Shown here: in pieces, positions 13,828 to 24,548 of the stretch
Position numbering within the stretch: the stretch's first letter is position 1
How the letters are laid out: every line of letters begins with the position of its first letter
Source: Litoditis marina
Lineage: Eukaryota > Nematoda > Chromadorea > Rhabditida > Rhabditidae
Length of the DNA stretch: 64,000 nucleotides
Direction of reading: 5' to 3'
Assembly (NCBI GenBank): GCA_964036275.1
Contig: OZ038433.1
Coordinates: 682,001 to 746,000 of the forward strand
Notes under the pieces: model-generated
Told to the model about the DNA's origin: nothing
The model's database searches: none
What the model saw: only the letters and a program-made list of their open reading frames with translations
Made by a program: the position numbers and the translations under genes

Positions 13828-16800
13828 TTAACGCTTGCTATGTTTGGGAGCATCGCCAGACCCATCATGAAGATATGGCACAGAATTGAGCAGGGCCGCA
13901 GCATGCAGGTACTGCTGGTAGCTGGCCTGTGGGATGGATCCGGCCGGCTGCATGCCGAACGAGTCCTGACTAGATGGCAGGTTTCCGCCAGCACCGCACA
14001 GAAGAGCCAACATATTCGGGTCCGACATCCTGAAGAAACACAAATACACTTTTGCAACCACCCGTATCTTGTCAAACCAATACACTGACCGATCAACAGC
14101 AAAAGACTCAGAGTTATGGTTAGGAGCATGAATACATTCATGAGTGTGACTATAAAGATGTGCATAAAGTAAAAGGCCATGATCGCTCTTTGGATGAATA
14201 GTGTCGGTCACAATCTAAACCAAACTTGGCAAACATTTTTATAAGTACGAATTTCCCATCTTGATAAGATGCACTGTTTCTGATTTTTTTAATCAAAACT
14301 TGGATACCTCACATATAACAGAAAGCACGAAAATAACTAGTGTTACGCATCTGTATGGGCCCATATTAATAAAATGAGCATCTAAAAAAACGTACATTCT
14401 CCAGTAATCCGGACTAAAGTTGGAGTTGACGGTGTTTTGCTGGAGAGGAGCATACATGGATAGAAGCTGGGTCAGCTGAGCGAGTTGGTCATCGGCTGAC
14501 TGCGTATCACTGCAGAAAACAGGTATGAGTAAGTGCAGACTAGTAAAGTGTGAGTGCTGTGCAAAAAGGAACGCCTGTTTTCGATTTTAAATTTTACCTG
14601 AAATGAAATTTCCCAAATATGGACGAAAATAAGCACATCTGACCAGTTTTGGCAGGAAACGGGCCGGTTTTCGAAGATTTTCGTTTGCCACAATCGTGAA
14701 GAGCTATACCTCCTTTTTGAACAAAGGGTGGATGGGAATGGTGTTGCAATATACACACATATATAATAGAATACAAACTAGGATTAGCTCAATACTGTGA
14801 CAAATTACAAATACAAGCTCTAGTGGAATACCATAACTTACTTTCTATTCATATTAGAATGAGGTGGGCCAGGTGCCTTGTTGGCTTCCATGAGGGCGGA
14901 GATCATGCGGGCAGGATCATAGTATTGAGGAGAGTCGAGGGAAGACGGAAGGTGCGCAGCGGAACCAGGACGAGCCACCTCTGAAATAAAAACGGGTTGA
15001 GAAGGATATGAGTCCGGCTCGAGAGGTACAACCCTGATTTTAAATTAAAGGACCACCTGAAGCTAAGCTTCGGAATTAAAACGAAAATCAAGGGTACATG
15101 AAGCCAGGAAAACAGAAAGTCCAAAGTATGGTTAGTTTATTTAAAGCTAGTTGATTGATTGACTCGTTAGGATAAAACTGTGAGCAATGAAACAAGAATA
15201 TCTAGATAATGTAAGTTAACAGCACAACATTATATACTTGAGCCTAAACTTTTACATTTGCAATCGAAAAACACTAGTGTTCAAAAACATCTTCCAGAAG
15301 GCACTGTTCACATAATAGGAACACTGACAGTCGAAATCACAAGTATTTCTATCAGAAAATAGAGAGAAAAACCTGATCCTTATGCTATTCCAAATTATGA
15401 TGAAAGCTAAACTAACGGAGTGCGTTCTTAGTAGCAGGGGTTGGCCGATAGGTTCCATTGATGATCGACAGTTCGATCAGCTGCTTACGCTTCAATTCGT
15501 CCTTGCCATCGGGCTGAAAAAAAGCCAAAATGATCGATAACAACATTGGGAAGTTCTGAACAATCTCAACAGGGACCCCCCCCCCCCCAATTTCACATTG
15601 ATTTCGTCCATCACCATCTGTTGAAACTATGTCACGAAGGAATATGGAAAAGGGAATATTACGGAAGTTGGACAATATTCTTTGCAAAGAACCCCGCTTC
15701 CGCCTCAATGGCGCCAAATTTCATAATTTAGCATGAAATTACTGGAACTTATTCAAAGCGATGGGTTACTCGAGCAATAAATAAACGACTTCAGCAAATC
15801 AATTCAGCTGGCTTTAAAGGTATTGAAAGTACAATCGGCGGCTAGAAAATCGCTTCAGCACCAGTCCAATACGAAGCCCGCCCGCCCGCCATTTATAATA
15901 GAAAACCTGTCCTTTTCGAAAAAAAGGATGATAAGAACAGAGCTACCTATCCTTACTCCTGGTCAAATCCTAGAAATAACCCCGGAATGCCCCCCTCATC
16001 GAATGATTTGGTTCACCGGGCAATTTTCGACCACCTAGAGTACAGTTTATACTCAATCTATCAAAATCATGTGGTGAAAGCTGTACAAATGACCTGAACG
16101 TTAACCAGATAGTGACTTACAGGGGGACAGAGCAGCTGGTTGATGGCGTCGACAGCTATCTTCATCTTCTTCATGCCACGCGACTTGAAATCCTCGCACT
16201 GCACCAGCACATGGAGAGGCTCGTTGTCGTTGCTGCGCTCGCGACGGACCCCCTGGTACTGAAAATATGGAAAATATGTACGGATTAATAAAACAAGTAT
16301 TTCCTGGATGGAACAAATGTACTCTCTGGGAGGCAGCACAAGAGAGCAACAGATGCCGTTGCGTGAAAAGAAACGACACTCCTTCATCACGTAGGAAGCT
16401 GCGTTTTAATACTTATAGACCATTAACTAAACTAGGATTCAACTTAATTATTCGTCAACTCGAACGAGACTGTTCATCGCTGCTAAGACACAGCAGTGTT
16501 TGTTCTGAACAATTCCAAAATATCAATAAGGACAAGATACAGCACAACTACACAACTGAGAGCGAGCGCACGTCATGGAACAACTGGGTTCACAAAAGAA
16601 CTCCTCAAAATAAAAGAACAGATCTCAAGAACAACTAAATCTGTGAATAGGTGAATAATCAACGCCGTATCAGAGTGGTTACGTTGAAGACAACTTAACT
16701 ACATTCAGCATAAATGTGTACTGGAGTGTGATTGAACAACTATTCTCTATTCCCTGTGAACGATGAAAAAAGCAGACTAATCAACAAATAATGAACATCA

Positions 16801-19800
16801 GAACTAACCATTCTGCAGGAACCGCGTCCGCGAACCATGATCTTGCAACCAGTTTCTTCCTCCATCTGCTTGGCAGTCATTCCACGGGGACCAAGAATTC
16901 TTCCGACGAAATTGTACTAAAAACGAACAATGGACAAAAACATTAATTCACGAAATACGAGACAGATTTTAAATTTTGAATAATAAGGCTTTTGCTTGGT
17001 ACCAGGAATAAGTCATTCAAAATTAAAATTCATTAAAGTAAAAGTCATTTAAAAGTAAAAGTCATTAATTCACTTTTAGTCAGGATTTGAAAATAACGAA
17101 ATTTTTCGAAAACTTTATTTCTGATTCTCAACTGTTTCTGTACTTAATGACTTTTACTTTTAAATGACTTTTACTTTAATGACTTTTAATTTTGAATGAC
17201 TTATTCTGGTTGCCCTTTTGCTTAGCGTATGGCGCGGCGCGCACGTACTCAGGCATCAGCCGATACGGTCCCGTAACTTTTCGCCAAAATTTTGACGGTC
17301 CCGTCACCACTGAAAAGTCGCGGGACCGTCGCAGAATGGCTCGCGTTGTCAACAAGTCCTGCGACGGTCCCGGAACCATAGTATTGGCGCGACACACCAT
17401 CACAAATGTTATTGATTGGCCATCAGTCAGTCAACAGTTCCTGTCATTGAGTGGCAGTGCTCTATTATTTATATTATTTTTATTGTCTTTTTTATAGAAT
17501 AATCATAACTATGTTGCATTAGAGTAGGATGATACCGTCAAAATTAGGATTAATTGGTATACTTCTATAACAAATAACTGATAAGATGATATAAATTTCA
17601 ACTTATAGCTATACAACCTATAACTATTGTAATAACTGCGAATACTCATATATTTATTGAATTAAAGTAGCATAGAACTGTCCTGATTTTAAACATATGC
17701 TTTTTATATCTAGAGTGAGTAGTTTTCTCGCAAGTTAACTGTAGCAGAACCAGATGAATCACATGATAATCAAACGAGAATGTTCATTGAAAACAGCATT
17801 CTTAGATGAGACAACTTTCTTGACGACTTCTTGTATAATGTATAATATATCGTTCATGACATTTTGGATCGCGCTACACATGGCATTGCAGATGTAATCA
17901 TGAGGCTGTGCTAAGAAAGAAGTCTGGCACCACAGTGATCAACATGTCATCATGGAGAGCAATAAGCTATGGTGAGTGCTTATTGTGTGACTGCACTTCT
18001 TCGAAATAATGTTTAAGGGCTTTTTGTACAAATACCGATCAGTGAGTTCTGAAGGTTGTCTTATATTTAGGTAAGGTATAAACCGTAGTTCTCCAGTGGC
18101 CGTATTTTGTGAGTCCAAGTAGCCATGTAAGTTACTCGAGCAAATTTTAGATGGAAAATTATTAACTGCTGCTATTTGTGGTACAACATCCCTCCGCTTG
18201 AGCTTACATGGCTACTTGAGCTTACAAAATACGGCCACTGGACTATATATCCAGAGTCCCCTGAGGTATGTTGAGCGTTGATCAACAAGAGTTATGCTGG
18301 AACTCAGGTGCAAGTTTTCTTCTTAGACAGTAGACGATTTCTATCATTTCAGAATCGGCATCGACAATAGTGTGGAGCATGGAACTTTCTTTCGCTGTGA
18401 AAGAGACAAAGAAGGGACCCGAACTACTTAGCACCACCTCTGTCATCAGAAACCAGGTCTGTTCATTATTTCAACGTTCCCACGGCTTGTAGGTATATAA
18501 TCTTGGAGACTGAAAGAGGGGGACATTTTTGTGTGATGCCAATATGACTTTTACACTAGGGACGCAAGGGTTAGAGAGAGGATCAAAATATCACGGATTT
18601 GACAGTGCTAGTAGCGAGGGAAAATAGTATAAAACTGTGTAATGTGCAGTTTTTACTCACTATGGTCGAAAAGGAAACAAGCCGTAGTACAATATCCCCG
18701 ATACACACACAGAGAACTACATATAATATTCAATGTCATTACTATAATCAATACTTTCAGATATGGATCGTACGATGAAGGAAAGAGCAGTGATCTGAAC
18801 ACCATCAACAGAAAGATATTCACATTGTCATTGTTTGTATGTAAATAAATTGTATACATGTAAATGTTCTTGTTATCGGCAGAAAAAAAGGTTTATTCGC
18901 GGCATGAGATCTGTGACGGTCCCAACACCACTCGGCGAGTCTGCGACGGTCCCGGAACCTATTTATAAATAGGTCGCGGGACTGTCACGTTCTGGTCGCG
19001 GAACCGTTCACTTTTTGGTCGCGGGACCGTCACGGCTGATGTCTAAGTAGTCAATGAAACTCGCGGCAGTGCCAATTGAAATGCGGTAAAAAGCGGACGT
19101 GTTGATAAACTAAACTGTCCAGAGCAGCACTTACCCGAATAAAATGAAAAACAACAGATTTTCCGTATTCTTTTAAAGTGATGGGGCTTGTAGAAGTAAA
19201 GTAAAATAATCAACTACGCACCAACGTCATCTAAACTTGCTTTTTATTTTATACCAACGAGAACTTACCAACCGACACCTCTACAAACCATATAGAAACA
19301 CAAAATAAACCGCCACAAATGGAAGGTAAACTCGCTCTTGGATATTTGTCCACCGGGATCATAATCGTCTCGGACAGGAATACTTTTTCGCCGAGAACTT
19401 CCTCGGAGATGGACTCAGCTGCAGACACCTGGGTGGATAGGGCAGACAGCACACGCGCGATCTCTGAAAACACAGCATAATAAAACCACAATAACTAACA
19501 AGTCAACTTCACCAGCCAAGAATCACCATTCCTCAAGTGAGACTGAGAAACGAGGTAATGTATGTGAGTTCGTCTTCGTCCAAAATACCGAAGAACGAAA
19601 TGCGGTATGATGACCACAAAATTCGATTCCTCTTAAATCATTGATAGTCACGGGTCGACGTATCACTCATGCAGTAAAGGTGGCCAGAAAGTAGAAATAA
19701 ATTCATGTAGGTTTAAGTTCTTAGCATGAGCATAAACATTACGGTTCGCGAAAACGAAGCTAACTTAAGTGACCTGGAGGTTACCTAGAAAACTGTTCAG

Positions 19801-20576
19801 ATGGAGAAGTTACCCGAAAAACCGTATATGAGGACGATTTGACTGATGTTGTATGTAAGCTAAATACGTCGTAGTTATTTCTATCAGTTTACTCAAAAGA
19901 AACTCTAATCATGTCGAAACAATACCTCTATCGAGCAGCCGACTGCTGTGAGTGAATGAAGAAGGCATCATACGGAGCTGGTTTCTGTCGTTCATGAGCT
20001 GCGCCAGATATTCTTGGGTGGCCGGGCGCTCTTCACTCGCAGAAGCTGTAGCCGGCAGCATGCCGTGGCTGCTGTGCAGAGAGCCGGATCTAGCGGTGGA
20101 CGTCGAGTCGGAATCGCTATGCTGACCAGCATCGCCCTGAAAGCATACGAACCTGAGAGAACAGGTCAATAGCATAGAACAAAAAAAACCAGCGATATTA
20201 TTCGGCACATCGAGAAGACTTAAAGGGAAATCCCAGAATTATGTACGTATTTCATAAACACATCAAGTCGTATTGAATGTCAGCTACTGTCAGCTACGTG
20301 AATACACTTAGAAAAGAAACATGAAAAGTACTGGGTGGATAACCTTTACAAGTAAAGCACAAACCATCCGGGCCTTTTCCTTTTCCTTCTCTAGATCCTC
20401 ATCCCAGCTTCCAAACTTCATTTTCTCGAAGGTGCCAGTGCCAGTAGCCGATTTGGTCGCCAACTTCTCAGGAGTGGTCGAGACAACCTGCAATTAAGTG
20501 AGCAAAATGAGGTGCGCCAAACGTCTTGGGTGGTCCGTACGAAAGGTGCCAATGGGAGGTCCGAAAAAATTACCAT
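13828..20576 (-). CDS. STAR-family KH-domain RNA-binding protein (Quaking/GLD-1 type)
   Basis: Minus-strand exons: 20576-20574 (the ATG only), 20487-20365, 20136-19926, 19463-19336, 16916-16809, 16258-16121, 15513-15417, 14980-14842, 14509-14396 and 14029-13828 (TAA). They sum to 1263 nt, a 420-aa protein with all phases closing. The N-terminus is low-complexity. A Qua1-like dimerisation helix starts at [15 protein letters not shown] (about residues 83-125). The KH domain spans about 143-237, with [20 protein letters not shown] (GxxG loop 164-167), [12 protein letters not shown] and [10 protein letters not shown] Qua2-like segment ends [22 protein letters not shown] proteins bind bipartite RNA sites as dimers and control splicing, stability or translation. 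Oddities: the initiator ATG is the last codon before an intron; the variable KH loop is short ([16 protein letters not shown] replaces the usual longer basic loop); and the intron after KYPR uses a GC donor. The orthologue (asd-2, gld-1 or another STAR gene) cannot be assigned by eye. Confidence 0.92.
16990..17226. repeat. AT-rich foldback MITE
   Basis: Inverted arms of about 75 bp (left 16990-17068, right 17149-17226) built from AAAGTCATTTAAAAGTAAAA and its complement. The arm ends GGAATAAGTCATTC and GAATGACTTATTCTGG match. It lies in the GC-AG intron of the STAR gene. Confidence 0.75.
17240..19045. mobile_element. Putative non-autonomous DNA transposon with GGTCCCG subterminal repeats
   Basis: The left end reads GGCATCAGCCGATACGGTCC and the right end, reverse-complemented, reads AGACATCAGCCGTGACGGTC. 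Both ends carry several copies of GACGGTCCCG or its complement (about five at 17.26-17.37 kb, about five at 18.92-19.04 kb). Clustered short motifs inside both ends are typical of transposase-binding subterminal repeats. No transposase frame is visible in the 1.8-kb interior. The element sits in a STAR-gene intron and contains a nested foldback at 18092-18242. Confidence 0.6.
18092..18242. repeat. Nested inverted-repeat MITE
   Basis: The left arm begins CCAGTGGCCGTATTTTGTGA and the right arm is its complement ending TACAAAATACGGCCACTGG. Arms are about 40 bp around a 70-bp AT-rich spacer. It sits within the 17.24-19.05 kb element. Confidence 0.7.
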
Positions 20577-22232
20577 ATTATCGATTGGTGAATGCGTTGG
20601 TGAGCGAGCACGAGGAAACGAATGAAGTGATCAAGTTAGACTGAGCTGAAAAAGAGAGTTATTAGGAACGGATAAAGTAGAAGATCAAACAATTGCAAAT
20701 AGTGAAGTAACTATTGATTGAATATTGCTGAGATAACGATATAAAACAAGTCGCGGTACTGTGTCAAACCAACACGTTTCTCATTATTTACGCTTTGACC
20801 AAACCGGATGTGATAAAATTTAGGATTTGAAAATTTAAGGTGGCTTCCGCGATCAGCTTTCAAATAGCCAACCGTAACCTGCCTCCCTGGGTGGTCCGAT
20901 TATGGTCTTGCAGCAGTTAACATGAATGACAGGAAGTGCGCACAATTTGAATATTCATCCCATATTAGCTCAATAATTATGTATTATTGATTTATAACAT
21001 GAGAAGTGGATAAAAAGATGGTCTGATTCGATCGATAAGAACTATAATTGTCTTTTAATTAATGTGAATCATTTTCATTTTAACTGAGCAAAACTATGCG
21101 AATGGGATACAATTCTGTGGATTAATGGTAGGAAAAGAGAGAAAAAGGGAGAGCATGACAGCTGAAAACAGAGCAAGACCAGAGAGGAGTTTCGACTTGT
21201 TAATGATGATAGTCGTCGAACGCGTGGCTTTATACCGCCCATTAACACACGTGAACAAGCCCACGTGCAGGGAGTGATGGCGCCAATTCGAAATTATGCT
21301 AATTTATATAATAAGTGGAGAATGGTTAAATAACATTTGTGGAAGTCAAAAAGCCATTATAGGTTTAAAAAAATTCTTATTATTCATTTCATTCACACTC
21401 ATCATCAGAGGGAAAAGTGTGAGGACGGTGTCGTTAGAGATTTGGTATACGAAAAGCAGATAGACAGCAAAAACGGTCGTTTTGAGTCATTCGGCCGTGT
21501 TTCTAGTGTGAACATGGTGCGTTTCGTTTCGAGCTAGTTTGGAGAGCAAACTACAAATTCGAGAATTGAGCGGTGTTTGAAGGGCAAACTACAGATAGCA
21601 TTTTCCCTACTGACAACACAAACCTTGCATAAGCATGTTAATGTAACTATTTTACCTGGGAAAACAAAAGAAAAATTTGAGTTGTACCTAACGACCGCAT
21701 CACTCAAATTTATTTTTCATTCCTCTCACTGACACCACAAACCTTGCCTAGGCTCGTGAATGTCACTATTTTAGCTCGGCAAACAAAAAGCAAACGTGAG
21801 TGGTACCTAACGACCGCATCACTCAAGTTTACTTGAACAAGCTTCTTCCATTACACCCATTTCTGTTCGATCTTTCGGAGAGTGTCCGCTTCTCCTCGTG
21901 GAATTTGAGAACTCGTAGACGTAAGTAATCTTTACTTAGACATCAATCGATTGACCATTTCAGCGCAACAAATTCAGACCCACAAAGTGTATCCTGTTTG
22001 CACTTCATGTCCGACATACTTCGTTACTGTACTCTCCTGTTTACCAAGCCGTTTCTCATTTTTGTAGTCCACGCGCCTCAGAGAAAAAAAACGCTCTTTT
22101 TTCTCACTCTATCTAACTATACAACACCTTTTCGTGATGCTATAATAATAATGTGAAATGCGTGATAAACAAGTAAGAAAACGATTACTGCTAATCCCTA
22201 GAAGAATATTGATAAGGCGTTCAGTATCATCA
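20577..22232. other. Shared upstream region of the STAR gene and secreted gene A
   Basis: Divergent intergenic DNA between the STAR start (minus) and the secreted gene A start (plus). No coding exon was recognised. It contains one clear tandem duplication, listed separately. Promoters of both genes should lie here. Confidence 0.6.
21608..21832. repeat. 119-bp direct tandem duplication
   Basis: Two diverged copies share CTGACAACACAAACCTTGC or CTGACACCACAAACCTTGC at the start and GTACCTAACGACCGCATCAC at the end, with a period of 119 bp. It ends about 400 bp upstream of the secreted gene A start codon, so it may duplicate promoter elements. Confidence 0.75.
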
Positions 22233-24144
22233 ATGAAGTTGCTATTGATTTGTCTACTTTTCCCAGCTGTTGCTCACGGTACGTGCCTTTAGCTCCCAAT
22301 AATTTCTTTTTTTTCTCAGTGTGCTCGTTTGTAAGTGAGGGCCATTCGAGGACCCTGTAAATAAATGTAAAATACTGCAAAATCAGAACAACATCAACAT
22401 TATCAAGTGCCCGACCTCACGTGAACTTTCATGAACTATGGAGGTGTCACCTGAATACTGAATCGTTCAAGTTTCCAGGTCAAAAATGCGATGTGACCAA
22501 GGATTCTACTCATTGGACGGTTGTGACTTCCACCCAATCAGTTGGAGTCGCCCATGCCGGGGTCGATCCCGCCTCTTCCGAAGATCTCTGTATTGAGGTA
22601 AATCATCAATAATAAAAATAAAAATACTTACTGTGTTATTGTGTTAGAAGTATTTGAAAATAATGTAGACACCAAAATAATTCAGAAAAGACAACGAAAA
22701 ACCGCGAAAGGAGGGTTTCAGTCATAGACTTATCTGTCCTGAATCACAATAGGTCGAGTTTTACCATTAACAATGGACAAAGGAAACAGGGTAACTGGGG
22801 TTGAATATGGATCAAATTCGTGACCAAATTATTGCGATCACATGCATTGAACTCTGACCGGTAGGTAAGCAAAACTTCACGCTATGATCAGAAGATGTAC
22901 TCATAACTGATTGACACGAACCATGAGTCTCACGTAGTTTCCATTCCCCTTTTTGAACATTCTAAAAAGGAATAAAGTCTGTATACACTTTTTTCCAGGC
23001 AAAGTATGTGAATGGGAATAATCTCCTTACTGTCACCACACACGTGGATACAACGTCATCTGGCAGCAATTTGGAGCAATCAGAAATGGGCAAGAGAAGG
23101 GTTGCTGGTTAGTTTAGTACTATATCTCTGAATATAGATTCTGGTTTCAAAATAGCTCTTCTGCGAACGTAGGTTCACGGTAGGATGCACTAAAACCTTG
23201 ATTCACATCATACGAGTAAATCTAACCCCCAAGAACTAAGGTGACATGTACAACGAGAAAAACAAAAGAATTACATATACAACTATTGATCGTTTTTAGT
23301 TGTGATGTTCTTCTTCGTTTCACATAGAAGGAATTGAGATGTTTCCCGGACTCTTCCACTGGGTTCGAGTTCAACTCTGAACTGATATTAGTACAAACTT
23401 CTCAGGAATGGAGATTAGGGAACAAATACATATGTTCGTAACCACAGCCAAATGAGATCCTTCTTCCCAACTGAATGTATAATAAAGTAAACCAGTCCCG
23501 TTCAGTCTCAAATTGTACACAAGACGCCGAGATCCAATCGTGCCGAAGTTCTTGCTACAACACTTCTCTCCGTAACACGATCATCGCTGCCTCCAAGGCT
23601 TCCCCTTACGCACAAAATGTCGCCAATACCATCTATGCCACATTGAGCAACTCGCCACAATGGAGTGTCGTGGTTCTACAGGTAGTGCGGGGCATTTTTA
23701 CTGTTAGAAAGTAGATGGCTTGCTGAGGGTAGAGGTCATGGGAATTAATGTACAATTGCCCCCACCGTCGTCGGAAATTCAGAAAAATGAAAAGAGCCCG
23801 CAGTACAATCCCCCCTTGGGGGGGGGGGGGACTGTACTACGCCCCTGCACTCACCGGATGATTGGTGATGCGCATACCGCGTCTGGAAATATTAACAAAA
23901 GGGATTGAGATATAGATAGTAAAAGTTTACACTTTGAACCATAAGTATCTTCGCTCTTTTATTGATTGTATACTCGACTCACATTCTTCCTTGTATTCAG
24001 AAGAACCCGTTGAACGTGGATTCCGTGGTCAACTACCAGTACCTGAATGATCCCGGCTGGTGTCATGTCTACCTCTCGGTCTGGCCGAGTAACCAACCAG
24101 AGCCCTATGCTCACTTCATACAGGTGGTGCGAGTGAAGTCGTGA
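22233..24144 (+). CDS. Secreted six-cysteine protein A (unrecognised family)
   Basis: Exons 22233-22278, 22479-22597, 22999-23107, 23506-23681 and 24001-24144 (TGA) give 197 aa. It opens with a clear signal peptide (MKLLLICLLFPAVAHG), so the product should be secreted or lumenal. Six cysteines fall at about 19, 53, 95, 104, 108 and 171. The same six-cysteine pattern, with C-x(8,9)-C-x3-C in the middle, recurs in the proteins encoded at 56.7-59.8 and 60.5-63.2 kb. The best-conserved block is the AQNVANTIYATLS region, matching QNVANAISQAI in B and QRVADAAWNNFG in C, followed by a beta-like stretch ending VVLQ. No catalytic motif or known domain is evident. Three disulphides are likely by analogy with other small secreted proteins. 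Function is unknown. Confidence 0.85.
23735..23850. repeat. G-run inverted repeat in intron of secreted gene A
   Basis: GTACAATTGCCCCCACC and AGTACAATCCCCCCTTGG are followed by a run of 11 or more G and ACTGTACTACGCCCC. The ends match the ACAATCNCCCCCCAC family at 12-13 kb. It lies in intron 4 of secreted gene A. Confidence 0.6.
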
Positions 24145-24548
24145 TACACTCTTGATACATGAACGATATCAGAACATTTTATAATCTGTTGTACTCCTCT
24201 AAGGTTTTTGTTAGTGCGGCAACTGGCAAAACAGTCTCTGTTGTTTCGGGTCGACCAACTCGAAAGACAACCACTCAAACGCAAAACTTATTTGGAAGTT
24301 TATCTCAATTCTTTGAAATCAGCACGTAGTTTTAGACAAAAGAGAGCTTTTCGCTTTGCTATCTAAATTTGTGCGTTTTTTTATTTATTTCTATAACAAA
24401 ATTTCAAATCAACGTCATTTTCTCCAAAAAAATACAAAAAAAGAAAAAAAAGAAAACACAAAACTGGTTTCACAGAAGTATTTATTCTTCTCACAACTAT
24501 GACACTATTTCGTACAAAACTAGTCGAGCTCCTTGTCTGACTCCCCTA
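24145..24548. other. Convergent 3' ends of secreted gene A and the TMEM272-like gene
   Basis: About 400 bp between two tail-to-tail stop codons. AT-rich, with a polyadenylation-type hexamer for the minus-strand gene at 24481-24486. Nothing else recognised. Confidence 0.6.
24481..24486 (-). terminator. AATAAA polyadenylation signal for the TMEM272-like gene
   Basis: TTTATT on the plus strand is AATAAA on the minus strand, 63 bp past the TAA at 24549. The distance and context are normal for a short nematode 3' UTR. Confidence 0.55.

Noticed and set aside
15546..16390. Plus-strand and alternative-frame ORFs over the STAR gene
   Set aside because: They are shadows of the KH and Qua2 exons on the minus strand.
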